Shown one piece after another: positions 8,880-16,576 of a stretch of 64,000 nucleotides of DNA. The translations under genes were made by a program, and so were the position numbers. The notes under the pieces are model-generated. The model saw only the letters and a program-made list of their open reading frames with translations, was not told the origin of the DNA and made no database searches. Origin of the DNA: Deltaproteobacteria bacterium (GTDB lineage Bacteria; Desulfobacterota; Desulfobacteria; Desulfobacterales; C00003060). How positions within the stretch are numbered: the stretch's first letter is position 1; each line of letters starts with the position of its first letter. The stretch spans positions 61,742 to 125,741 of the forward strand of contig QMMN01000003.1 in assembly GCA_003647275.1 (NCBI GenBank), in the 5' to 3' direction.

Positions 8880-8958
8880 GACCGGCCCGGCCTGCTCCCC
8901 GGACGCGAAGCGCTGCCGTCAGGCAGAACCCCCGCCCGGAAGGGTGGGGAGGCTTCAC
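8880..8958 (+). repeat. Dispersed structured repeat (three-stem element), copy A
   Basis: The core (from CCCCGGACGC to GGCTTCAC) matches the copy at 29150-29223 at 52 of 62 positions without gaps. It can fold as an outer stem GAAGC/GCTTC enclosing a CTGCC/GGCAG hairpin and a CCCCGCCC/GGGTGGGG hairpin capped by GGAA. It lies about 160 bp upstream of lepB. Confidence 0.7.
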
Positions 8959-8998
8959 TTGTTGTCAGGCTCTGGGTATCTTGCTTCAACGCAAGACG

Positions 8999-9030
8999 GG
9001 CTGTTGCTCAAACAGCCATACACCTATCAT
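8999..9030 (+). repeat. Dispersed hairpin repeat (GGCTGTT family), copy 1
   Basis: GGCTGTT and AACAGCC pair around a 5-nt loop, followed by a conserved tail containing CACCT and CAT. A second copy at 63830-63861 matches 26 of 32 positions in the same orientation. Confidence 0.55.
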
Positions 9031-9119
9031 GAGGAGATTTAACAAACACCAAAAGAGGGCTGAGACCTGAATCGTCGTGATTTGGGCAACAGCTCGAAGA
9101 AAGGTAACCCAACATAACT

Positions 9120-9761
9120 TTGAAAGAAGACAGATTATCTGAAGCGCCTATTCAGCCCAAAAAGAGTGTCTTTCGGGAATATGCAGAAGCCATCTTAATC
9201 GCTGTTTTCCTTGCCCTTTTTATCCGCACCTTTGTCGTTCAAGCCTTTAAAATCCCTTCCGGTTCCATGAAGCCAACACTTTTGGTTGGAGATCATATTC
9301 TGGTAAACAAGTTTATATACGGTGTAAAAATACCATTTTTAGACATCACCCTTATCCCCTTCAAGGAGCCCAAGCGTGGGGATATTGTGGTGTTCAAATT
9401 CCCAGAGGATCCCAAAAAAGATTTTATAAAACGGGTCATTGCCGTAGCGGGCGACACTGTGCAAATCCGCGACAAGAAGGTTTATATTAACGGCAAACCC
9501 TTTGAGGACCCGTATGGCGCTTATCTGGATCCTCACGCCATTCCGGGTAAGATTCAGCCGCGTGATAACCTCGGGCCCATCACCGTCCCCCCCAAGTCCC
9601 TCTTTGTCATGGGGGACAACCGCGATTACAGCTACGACAGCCGATTTTGGGGGTTTGTGGACCTCTCAGCGGTCAAAGGAAAGGCCTTTATGATCTATTG
9701 GTCATGGGACAAGGAAAACTCAGGTATCAGGTGGAGGCGACTGGCAAAACTTGTACACTAA
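9120..9761 (+). CDS. lepB: Signal peptidase I
   Basis: This 213-residue S26 peptidase removes signal peptides at the outer face of the inner membrane. It has one N-terminal membrane helix (about 22-40), then the catalytic serine S49 in PSGSMKPT and the general-base lysine K104 in FIKRVIAVAGD, and the C-terminal GDNRDYSYDSRFWG box. The start is TTG; no good ATG alternative exists, and AAAGG lies rather far upstream. It is compact compared with enterobacterial LepB (a single membrane helix), as is usual for Desulfobacterota. Confidence 0.95.
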   Translation: MKEDRLSEAPIQPKKSVFREYAEAILIAVFLALFIRTFVVQAFKIPSGSMKPTLLVGDHILVNKFIYGVKIPFLDITLIPFKEPKRGDIVVFKFPEDPKKDFIKRVIAVAGDTVQIRDKKVYINGKPFEDPYGAYLDPHAIPGKIQPRDNLGPITVPPKSLFVMGDNRDYSYDSRFWGFVDLSAVKGKAFMIYWSWDKENSGIRWRRLAKLVH

Positions 9762-9767
9762 CCAGAC

Positions 9768-9788
9768 TAGAAGCGGTTTCAAAACCAG
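9768..9788 (+). repeat. Solo end of a MITE-like element (variant terminus)
   Basis: TAGAAGCGGTTTCAAAACCA starts just after lepB. It matches the inverted sequence at 61856-61876 at 20 of 21 positions and resembles the terminus of the 2729 element (17 of 20). No partner end was found nearby, so it is an orphan terminus or remnant. Confidence 0.5.
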
Positions 9789-9899
9789 TTGTATGCAAAG
9801 CCATCGTGCCGCCCGCCATCCCTTTGCACAGGACTGTGAGCCAGGTATCAGCGGCGAGGTACAGTTTTTCCAACAAAATTGGGTGATCTATCTTTCGGC

Positions 9900-9929
9900 T
9901 TGACTTATTCAGGGCTCGAATGCTATGGA
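9900..9929 (+). promoter_or_regulatory. Putative sigma-70 promoter of pyrBC
   Basis: TTGACT (9900-9905) is followed after 18 bp by TATGGA (9924-9929) with an extended TG at 9921-9922. It would start transcription near 9936, giving a leader of about 115 nt that includes the short frame and terminator-like hairpin ahead of pyrB. Read by eye only. Confidence 0.45.
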
Positions 9930-9965
9930 ATTATTGCTTCCGTTGCGGGGGGAGACAGCAACTCA

Positions 9966-10019
9966 ATGATTGTCAGTTGTCGCATCACAACAGTTGGGGT
10001 AAGCCTCTTTACGATATAG
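9966..10019 (+). CDS. Putative pyrBC leader peptide
   Basis: This 17-codon frame (MIVSCRITTVGVSLFTI) starts at ATG 9966, 11 nt after GGGGGGAG. Its stop TAG (10017-10019) lies in the loop of the terminator-like hairpin at 10001-10038. A ribosome following RNA polymerase closely would therefore block the hairpin. That is the arrangement of the UTP-sensing pyrBI attenuator of E. coli. Function is inferred from position only, and the peptide itself need not be conserved. Confidence 0.45.
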   Translation: MIVSCRITTVGVSLFTI

Positions 10020-10038
10020 CGTAAGGAGGCTTTTTTTT
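10001..10038 (+). terminator. Intrinsic terminator/attenuator in the pyrB leader
   Basis: Bases 10001-10013 pair with 10020-10032 over 13 bp (12 Watson-Crick, one G-U) around a 6-nt loop, followed directly by eight T residues (10031-10038). The pyrB ATG is at 10050, with GGGGA as its ribosome site, so the hairpin sits inside the pyrB leader and points at the gene. It could end the lepB transcript, but its coupling to the short frame at 9966 favours attenuation. Confidence 0.75.
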
Positions 10039-10049
10039 GGGGAAAACTC

Positions 10050-10973
10050 ATGGAATTTGTCAAGAAAGACATTCTCGACATGGAAAGTCTTTCGGTTGAA
10101 GAGATTCAGGCTATCCTGGATACTGCGGAAACCTTGAAAGAGATATCGACCCGTTCTATTAAGAAGGTGCCGACCCTTCGCGGCAAAAGCATTGTCCACT
10201 TCTTCTATGAGGCCAGTACCAGGACCAAAACTTCCTTTGAAATTGCAGCAAAAAGGCTAAGTGCAGATACAGTCAGTATCTCAGCCTCCACGAGCAGTAT
10301 TGTCAAGGGCGAAACCCTGGCCGACACGGCCAAGAATCTTGAAGCCATGAACCCGGATGTCATCGTGATCCGACACCATGCCGCCGGGGCACCCCACATG
10401 CTGGCACGTCTGGTCAAGGCCTCTGTGATCAATGCGGGTGACGGCATGCACGCCCACCCCACACAGGCGCTACTGGACATGATGACCGTCCGGGAAAAAA
10501 GGGGCCGCCTTGAAGGACTCAGGGTCGCCATTATTGGCGATATTGCCCACAGCCGTGTGGCCCGCTCCAATATCGTCGGTTTCATCAAGATGGGGGCAAA
10601 GGTTGTCCTGGCCGGTCCACCCACCATGATCCCTATGGGGATTGAAGCTTTAGGGGCACACGTTCGACATCATATTCAGGAGGCGATCCACGATGCTGAT
10701 GTCATCATGGTACTCCGCATTCAGAAAGAGCGCCAGCAGGCATTTGTATTTCCCTCTGAGCGGGAATATGCACAATGCTATGGATTGACCGTAGAAAGGC
10801 TTGCCGAAGCAAAGGAAGATGTCCTGATCATGCACCCCGGACCGATCAACAGGGGCGTTGAAATAGCATCTGAGGTTGCTGACGGGCCTTGCTCGGTCAT
10901 CTTAGAACAGGTCGCCAACGGTGTGGCCATTCGAATGGCGCTCTTTTATCTTCTTCTTGGGGGGCGGCGTTGA
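10050..10973 (+). CDS. pyrB: Aspartate carbamoyltransferase, catalytic chain
   Basis: This 307-residue enzyme joins carbamoyl phosphate and aspartate, the first committed step of pyrimidine synthesis. The carbamoyl-phosphate site [13 protein letters not shown] is near residues 52-64; [21 protein letters not shown] and [11 protein letters not shown] are the other family signatures. No pyrI regulatory chain follows; pyrC does, as in Bacillus and many Desulfobacterota. Expression is probably attenuated through the leader at 9936-10038. Confidence 0.97.
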   Translation: MEFVKKDILDMESLSVEEIQAILDTAETLKEISTRSIKKVPTLRGKSIVHFFYEASTRTKTSFEIAAKRLSADTVSISASTSSIVKGETLADTAKNLEAMNPDVIVIRHHAAGAPHMLARLVKASVINAGDGMHAHPTQALLDMMTVREKRGRLEGLRVAIIGDIAHSRVARSNIVGFIKMGAKVVLAGPPTMIPMGIEALGAHVRHHIQEAIHDADVIMVLRIQKERQQAFVFPSEREYAQCYGLTVERLAEAKEDVLIMHPGPINRGVEIASEVADGPCSVILEQVANGVAIRMALFYLLLGGRR

Positions 10974-11061
10974 CACGCACGGAGCGTGGTTTGTTTCGCT
11001 CACCATTTATTCCTTTTACAAGGGACCACCGAGCAAATCACCGTCACAATGTAAATAGGTT

Positions 11062-12381
11062 ATGAAAACTTCGAGATACTTGATTAAAGGTGGACGGGTT
11101 ATCGATCCGGCAACTGGCATCGACGGCTTTATGGATATCCTCATAGAGGATGGAACCATCGTCAAGATAGAAAAGTCCAAAGCCCAAAGCCCAAAGCCCA
11201 ACGATACAGATCAAAACCTGCAACCGGAAGTCATTGATGCGTCAGAAAAAATCGTCACGCCGGGCCTTATTGATATGCATGTCCACCTGCGTGAACCCGG
11301 GCACGAATACAAAGAAATTATTAAAACAGGTTGTCTGGCCGCAGCCCATGGAGGATTTACAACCATATGCTGCATGCCAAATACAGATCCGGTCAATGAC
11401 AATCAGTCGGTCACAGATTACATCCTCAAGAAGGCGAAACTGGCTGGAACCGCCCGGGTCTACCCTGTGGGTGCAATAAGTCGGGGACTCCGTGGCAAAA
11501 GTTTGGCTGAGTATGGGGAGTTGAAGGCTGCTGGTGTGGTAGCTGTGTCTGACGACGGCAATCCAGTGATGAACGCTCAGTTGATGCGCCGCGCCTTGGA
11601 GTACGCTAAAGGCTTTGGACTCCTGGTCATTGCTCACTGCGAGGACCGAAATCTTACAGCAAATGGAGTCATGAACGAAGGCGTTACGGCCACCCGCTTA
11701 GGACTTGCAGGTATACCAAATGCTGCAGAGACCGTGATGGTGGCCAGGGATATCGCGCTTTGCGAACTGACGGGTGCGCCGCTTCACATCGCCCATGTAA
11801 GTGCCGAAGGCTCAGTGCGACTCATCCGCAAGGCCAAGGCTCACGGACTGCCAGTAACGGCTGAAACCGCACCCCACTACTTTTCTCTGACCGAAGAAGC
11901 CGTCATAAACTATGATACAAATGCCAAGGTGAGCCCTCCCCTGCGCACGGCTAAGGACAGGGATGCGATCCGGAAGGCCCTCGCAGACGGAACGATTGAC
12001 GTCATTGCCAGCGACCATGCGCCTCACAGCAGCATTGAAAAAGATCTGGAATTCGACCAAGCGGCCAATGGCATGATCGGCCTTGAAACCTCTCTCCCCT
12101 TAAGCTTGCAACTGGTGGAAATGGGGCTGATGAGCTTAAATGACCTGGTTGCCAAGATGTCAACCAACCCGGCCCGGATTCTCAATCTCGGCCATAGGGG
12201 TCTGAAACCCGGCAACCCTGCCGACCTGACGATCATCGACCCGGAAAAGAAATTTACGGTAGATCCCAACACCTTTAAATCCAGGAGTCGAAACACGCCT
12301 TTCAACGGCTGGGAACTCAAAGGGAAGGCGGTTTTGACCATGGTGGGGGGGAAGATAGTCTTTGATGAGACACGGGAGTAA
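11062..12381 (+). CDS. pyrC: Dihydroorotase (type I)
   Basis: This 439-residue amidohydrolase closes carbamoyl-aspartate to dihydroorotate. Metal-binding motifs are [10 protein letters not shown] near the N-terminus, the CMPNTDP block, [14 protein letters not shown] and ASDHAPHS near residue 318. Length and motifs are those of the multifunctional or class I type rather than the short E. coli form. The short insertion with [10 protein letters not shown] (about residues 39-50) is low-complexity and probably a surface loop. It follows pyrB after 88 bp on the same strand. Confidence 0.96.
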   Translation: MKTSRYLIKGGRVIDPATGIDGFMDILIEDGTIVKIEKSKAQSPKPNDTDQNLQPEVIDASEKIVTPGLIDMHVHLREPGHEYKEIIKTGCLAAAHGGFTTICCMPNTDPVNDNQSVTDYILKKAKLAGTARVYPVGAISRGLRGKSLAEYGELKAAGVVAVSDDGNPVMNAQLMRRALEYAKGFGLLVIAHCEDRNLTANGVMNEGVTATRLGLAGIPNAAETVMVARDIALCELTGAPLHIAHVSAEGSVRLIRKAKAHGLPVTAETAPHYFSLTEEAVINYDTNAKVSPPLRTAKDRDAIRKALADGTIDVIASDHAPHSSIEKDLEFDQAANGMIGLETSLPLSLQLVEMGLMSLNDLVAKMSTNPARILNLGHRGLKPGNPADLTIIDPEKKFTVDPNTFKSRSRNTPFNGWELKGKAVLTMVGGKIVFDETRE

Positions 12382-12517
12382 TATTTTGGATTTTGGAATG
12401 CGGATTGCGGAATTTAGGGATTGGGGGATTGAGGGATTTGGGTCTTCAACTTTAGCTCACTTTAGGCACTTTAGCTCACTTTCATCGACCACTGACTAAT
12501 GACCAGTGACAAGTGAC

Positions 12518-13927
12518 ATGCCTAACCTACTCGTTGTAGATGATGACCTGAGCATGCGCGAGATGCTCGAGGTGATGCTCACATCAGAAGGATATAATGT
12601 CGAGTGTTCTGAGGACGGCACCAAGGCCCTCCGCATGCTCGAAAAGAAGAACTATGACTTGATCCTTTGCGATATTAAAATGAGCTCTGTGGGTGGCCTT
12701 GAAGTTCTTCGTGAGGCAAAGAACCGTCAACCCCAAACTGTGGTCATCATGATCTCAGCATTTGCCACGACCCAAACCGCTGTAGAGGCCATGAAGATAG
12801 GGGCCTATGATTTCATCCCAAAACCTTTCAAGGTGGACGAGGTCAAACAGACGATCAGGAATGCCTTGGACAGGAAGACCTTGGAATATGAAAAGGAGAT
12901 CTTGGATGCCGAGCTAAAAAAGACTTACCACTTTGGGCGTATTGTGGGTAACAGCCCCGCCATGATGAAGATCTACAATACAATTAAGCAGGTGTCTGAC
13001 ACCAAAACCAATGTCCTGATTACCGGAGAAAGCGGCACCGGTAAGGAGTTGATCGCACGGGCCATCCATGAAAATAGCGTCAGAAAGCACAAACCATTTA
13101 CGGTCATTCACTGCGGCGGCATCCCGGAAACTTTGATGGAAAGCGAACTCTTTGGACACAAAAAAGGGGCCTTTACGGGCGCCATTGACCACAAACAGGG
13201 ACTTTTTGAGGCGAGTGACGGCGGCACGGTGTTTTTAGATGAGGTCGCAGAGCTCACCCCCGCCATCCAGGTTAAAATCCTGCGGGTGGTCCAGGAAAAG
13301 GCCTTTAAGCCAGTAGGAAAGACCCGGGATGTTGAGGTAGACGTCCGGATCATTTCTGCCACGAATAAGAACCTGGAGGAAGAGGTTATCGCTGGAAACT
13401 TCAGGGAAGACCTGTTTTATCGCTTGAACGTCATCCATATCAATGTCCCTCCCCTCCGGGAAAGGATGGAGGATCTGCCGCCTCTGGCACAACATTTTCT
13501 GGAAAAATACGCCAGTGAAATGGGCAAATCCATCCATAAGCTTTCATCCTATGCCTTGGACATGCTGACACGATATGATTTCCCGGGAAATGTGAGGGAA
13601 CTTGAAAACATGATCGAGCGAAGCGTGGCCATGGCCACCACCAACATCATCCTTCCTGAAAGCCTTGCCCTCTCCACGTACAAAAGGGGAGAGAAAAGCG
13701 CAAGAAAACACGAACTCCTGGACTTTGATGTCCCGCCAACCGGCCTTGATTTGGATGCTGTGATAGCCGATGTGGAGCGTGGTTACCTGTTGAAGGCCCT
13801 GGAGATGGCGGGCGGGGTCAAGCAAAAAGCTGCAAAACTCCTGGGGATCAGTATAGAATCTTTTCGATATCGGTTCGATAAGCACCACTTGGACGCCTCT
13901 GCCAAAGAAGAATCGAAAAGGTGTTGA
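12518..13927 (+). CDS. pilR: Sigma-54 dependent response regulator, PilR-like
   Basis: NtrC-family activator of 469 residues from ATG 12518 (a GTG at 12506 is possible). It has a receiver domain with phosphoacceptor D52 in CDIKMSS, an AAA+ domain with Walker A GESGTGKE (about 170) and the sigma-54 contact loop GAFTGA (about 218), and a Fis-type HTH at the C-terminus ending FRYRFDKHHLD, similar to PilR. It lies immediately upstream of pilA, whose promoter is a -24/-12 type, so PilR is the natural reading. No pilS kinase is adjacent; the partner must be elsewhere. Confidence 0.88.
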   Translation: MPNLLVVDDDLSMREMLEVMLTSEGYNVECSEDGTKALRMLEKKNYDLILCDIKMSSVGGLEVLREAKNRQPQTVVIMISAFATTQTAVEAMKIGAYDFIPKPFKVDEVKQTIRNALDRKTLEYEKEILDAELKKTYHFGRIVGNSPAMMKIYNTIKQVSDTKTNVLITGESGTGKELIARAIHENSVRKHKPFTVIHCGGIPETLMESELFGHKKGAFTGAIDHKQGLFEASDGGTVFLDEVAELTPAIQVKILRVVQEKAFKPVGKTRDVEVDVRIISATNKNLEEEVIAGNFREDLFYRLNVIHINVPPLRERMEDLPPLAQHFLEKYASEMGKSIHKLSSYALDMLTRYDFPGNVRELENMIERSVAMATTNIILPESLALSTYKRGEKSARKHELLDFDVPPTGLDLDAVIADVERGYLLKALEMAGGVKQKAAKLLGISIESFRYRFDKHHLDASAKEESKRC

Positions 13928-14055
13928 AAATCCCCGGTGCAACGTTGAAAATCCCCGGTGCTTCTTGTTTTAAGTTTTGTCTGATCTGAGGGGGCTTATT
14001 TAAAATATAGTGTATTATCAATTAGATACGCATTGATTATCTGCTTCAATTATTA

Positions 14056-14071
14056 TGGTACACTTTTTGCT
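14056..14071 (+). promoter_or_regulatory. Sigma-54 (-24/-12) promoter of pilA
   Basis: TGGTACACTTTTTGCT matches the sigma-54 consensus TGGYRYR-N4-TTGCW, with GG (14057-14058) and GC (14069-14070) separated by exactly 10 bp. Transcription would start near 14082, leaving a leader of about 130 nt before the pilA ATG. A PilR/NtrC-type activator gene ends 129 bp upstream and rpoN is at 1195-2661. Confidence 0.85.
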
Positions 14072-14145
14072 CTAGTAGTGGCTACTGATATCCTTTTACC
14101 TTGAGAATGAAAGAAATCGAAAGGAGGTGGAAGCGTAATTCTTTG

Positions 14146-14187
14146 ATGAGTCGAGAATTTGATTGGCGCCAATTCTCACGATATTAA
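14146..14187 (+). CDS. Possible leader mini-ORF in the pilA 5' UTR
   Basis: A near-perfect anti-anti-SD stretch (AAAGGAGGTGG, 14120-14130) precedes a 13-codon frame, MSREFDWRQFSRY, with TAA at 14185. The frame spans an inverted repeat (GAGAATT/AATTCTC at 14153-14177, with the 12-bp palindrome ATTGGCGCCAAT inside). The real pilA ribosome site follows about 10 nt later. It may be chance, but a strong SD without another gene behind it is unusual. Confidence 0.3.
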   Translation: MSREFDWRQFSRY

Positions 14188-14212
14188 ATCCTTATAAGGA
14201 GGAAGTATAGAA

Positions 14213-14584
14213 ATGTTACAAAAACTGATCAAAAAGAACGAAAAGGGTTTTACCCTCATTGAGTTGATGATCGTTATCGCCATCATCGGTATTCTGGCAG
14301 CCATTGCCATCCCGAACTTTATAAGCTACAGGCAACGGTCATACAACTCGGCTGCCCAGGCAGACTGCAAGAATGCCTATACCGCTGCCATGGCTTATAT
14401 GACGGATCATCCGGGTACTAACATAAACACGGTAGGAGAACTGAGCTCTGGCGGTTTCAGGAGCTCCTCGGGTGTTAGCATAGGCGTTTCAGGCGTCAGC
14501 CCTGACTTTACAATATCAGCCTTTCATGCAAGCGGCAACCGGACCTACAGCATGTACAGTGACGGGCAATCCGGAAATAATTAA
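14213..14584 (+). CDS. pilA: Type IV major pilin PilA
   Basis: This 123-residue prepilin has a 12-residue leader ending KG, the cleavage site G12/F13, E5 of the mature protein (FTLIELM), and a hydrophobic alpha-1 helix. Mature length is 111 residues. Aromatic residues F1, F24, Y27 and Y32 fall at the same mature positions as in Geobacter pilin. The C-terminal globular part is Gly/Ser-rich and there is only one cysteine (ADCKN), so the usual disulfide D-loop is absent. AAGGAGGAAGT gives a strong ribosome site. It is driven by a sigma-54 promoter and lies next to glycosyltransferase genes. Confidence 0.95.
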   Translation: MLQKLIKKNEKGFTLIELMIVIAIIGILAAIAIPNFISYRQRSYNSAAQADCKNAYTAAMAYMTDHPGTNINTVGELSSGGFRSSSGVSIGVSGVSPDFTISAFHASGNRTYSMYSDGQSGNN

Positions 14585-14656
14585 GCGTAACAACTATTGA
14601 AGATTCCCTGGAGCTTTTTGCAGGGAATGCACTCGCTATTGTGGTTCAAACGAAAA

Positions 14657-14697
14657 GGAAGCAGCTCTCAAGCTAGGGAGCTGCTTCCATTTTTTTT
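14657..14697. terminator. Bidirectional intrinsic terminator between pilA and the TMTC-like gene
   Basis: GGAAGCAGCTC (14657-14667) pairs with GAGCTGCTTCC (14678-14688) over 11 bp around a 10-nt loop, followed by a T run (14690-14697) on the plus strand and TTTTCGTTT on the minus strand. The right arm doubles as the last codons and stop of the convergent gene. A second, weaker hairpin ATTCCCTG/CAGGGAAT lies at about 14603-14628. Confidence 0.85.
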
Positions 14698-16511
14698 AGT
14701 CGGCAAATCACTTTTTGATAGTTTGCATCGTGAGGCAGGCGTTTTAGATAGAGGCCATAATATTTGGCAGCCTCATGAGCCATCCCTTTTTTGTCATAAG
14801 CAGACCCAAGATAGTAGTAGAGCTTCCCATCATCGGGGAGCATCGACTTGGCCCTTTCAAGATGGGTTATCACCCTGTCCATCTCGCCCATTTTAAAATA
14901 GGCCATCCCAATGTTTAAGAGGGCATCTTTATTGTTTGGATCAATTTTGAGGACTTTTCTGTATTGTTCGAGGGCCCTTGCAAAGTCATGCTGCATGAAA
15001 TAGACATTCCCTAACAGGTTATAAATGCCGGTATTGCCTGGAAACAGGGTAACGGCCTCTTTAAGGTTTATCTCAGCCAAATCATATACTTCCAGCAAGT
15101 AATAAACATAGGCAATATTGCCCAAGATAAGGCCCCTATCTTCAGGCATGGATGCCATCCAATAGGCTTTTTCAAACATTCCAATTGCGGCTTCATATTT
15201 TTTTGTATCCCTGTAAGCCACAGCAAGATTAAAATATGGCTTATGCGATCTTGGTTGATACGCGACTGCATCTGACCATAAAAATAGCTCCGTGCGCCAG
15301 GCCAGGTTCCGATTAAGGGTCCCGAAGGCATAGCACTGCAATAACAAAGATCCAGAAAGAACAAAAAACCACAGGATCAATTTTTGTTTTCGGCCACGCA
15401 ATGCATGCCAACAGCCCACTATGAACAGCGCCACGATGATGCAGAAACCAACAGACGGCAGATAAAGGTAACGCTCGGCTATGAATGTGCCCTCATCTGA
15501 AAGCGGAATCAGGTTGAGCACTGGTATCAATGTCAGGATGATCCAGGCAAGCATCAAAAAGGCAGCCCTTGACCAATGATACGTGTAATAGAGTAAAAAA
15601 CCAAAGCACAGGGCAATCCCCAGGGTCAGCCAGAATACAGGATCAATGACAGATGAAATCAACGTGGTTTCATGGCGAACCGTGAGATTCACGGGAAGTA
15701 GCAGAAGCCTAAGATAGACGGTCAGGGTCTTCGGGAGGGTCAGTAGCCTCATCCAAAAGGTCTCCCAATGCATAAATTTGATGCCGTGGGCAGGAAGAAC
15801 CATGGACCTTATAGCAAGATAGGCAAAAATAATGATTATGTATGGAACGATTCGACAAGCAACGCTCAAAATCCTCCCATTCCGGCCTGCTTGCCGGAAA
15901 CTGTATTCATAGCATGCAACAATGAGAGGAAACGTAAGGGCATATTCTTTGCTAAGTAGAGAAAGCGAAAAGGCAAGGAGTGACAGACCATAATATGTGA
16001 ACCACTGTTTTTCCTTTTCTGTGAACTTCAAGTAGAGGGCAAAAGACAACAGGTAGAAAAGGCCTGAGAGGACATTGTTCCGACCATTGATCCAGGCAAT
16101 ATCCTCTGTGTGCACAGGATGCCATGCAAAGCATATTGCACCCAAAAAGGCGACACCGCGATGCCGAAACAGGATCAGGGCCACCCAATATACGCACAGC
16201 GTACTAAGAACATGAAAAATGATATTGGTTAAATGATATCCAGAAGGGTTTTGGCCCCAAAGATATCGGTCCACAAGAAAAGTCAAATTGGGAAAGGGCC
16301 GATAATAGCCGGTATATCGATCTTCAAAAAGGTTATCCTGTGAGGTAAGAAGCTGTCTGATATTCTCAAATTTCCACAGATCATAATGTTCCACAAACAG
16401 GGCGCGATCATCCCAGACAAAGTCGCCGGAAAGTGTATTCGCATAAATCATAAAAGAGGCAATCGTTAGGGACCCAACGATCAATAAATTAATCGAAATC
16501 TTTGGTTTCAT
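14673..16511 (-). CDS. TMTC-like polytopic glycosyltransferase with C-terminal TPRs
   Basis: This 612-residue protein has a GT-C type membrane half (about ten helices, residues 1-390) and five to six tetratricopeptide repeats (about 410-600). The first periplasmic loop carries FVWDDRALF, the acidic pair expected to bind a lipid-phosphate sugar, and YYRPF, both hallmarks of TMTC O-mannosyltransferases and bacterial relatives. The C-terminal TPRs (LGNVYFMQHDFARALEQYRK, MAYFKMGEMDRV) would hold substrate protein. It faces pilA across a shared terminator. A role in protein O-glycosylation is inference. Confidence 0.75.
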   Translation of the reverse strand: MKPKISINLLIVGSLTIASFMIYANTLSGDFVWDDRALFVEHYDLWKFENIRQLLTSQDNLFEDRYTGYYRPFPNLTFLVDRYLWGQNPSGYHLTNIIFHVLSTLCVYWVALILFRHRGVAFLGAICFAWHPVHTEDIAWINGRNNVLSGLFYLLSFALYLKFTEKEKQWFTYYGLSLLAFSLSLLSKEYALTFPLIVACYEYSFRQAGRNGRILSVACRIVPYIIIIFAYLAIRSMVLPAHGIKFMHWETFWMRLLTLPKTLTVYLRLLLLPVNLTVRHETTLISSVIDPVFWLTLGIALCFGFLLYYTYHWSRAAFLMLAWIILTLIPVLNLIPLSDEGTFIAERYLYLPSVGFCIIVALFIVGCWHALRGRKQKLILWFFVLSGSLLLQCYAFGTLNRNLAWRTELFLWSDAVAYQPRSHKPYFNLAVAYRDTKKYEAAIGMFEKAYWMASMPEDRGLILGNIAYVYYLLEVYDLAEINLKEAVTLFPGNTGIYNLLGNVYFMQHDFARALEQYRKVLKIDPNNKDALLNIGMAYFKMGEMDRVITHLERAKSMLPDDGKLYYYLGSAYDKKGMAHEAAKYYGLYLKRLPHDANYQKVICRLKKMEAAP

Positions 16512-16576
16512 TTGTTCTTTTTAAGGATTTCTGATAGAAATATTTTTTTTATTTTTCCTGTTTGTCTGTAAACCCC

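Larger units (their letters stand above)
8766..9119. other. Intergenic region upstream of lepB with two dispersed repeats
   Basis: This 354-bp stretch has no coding frame. It carries the three-hairpin repeat at 8880-8958 and the GGCTGTT hairpin repeat at 8999-9030, each with a second copy elsewhere in the window. The lepB leader downstream is not otherwise structured. Confidence 0.6.

Noticed and set aside
8880..8958. Cyclic-di-GMP (GEMM) riboswitch
   Set aside because: Some pieces (GGACGCAAAG in copy B, GGCAGAACC) resemble GEMM, but their order and the P2/P3 layout do not match, so it was kept as an unassigned structured repeat.
12382..12517. Degenerate short repeats (GGATTG/GGGATT and TTTAGCTCACTTT) before pilR
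   Set aside because: Low-complexity, common in this type of genome; no clean unit or symmetry to define a feature.
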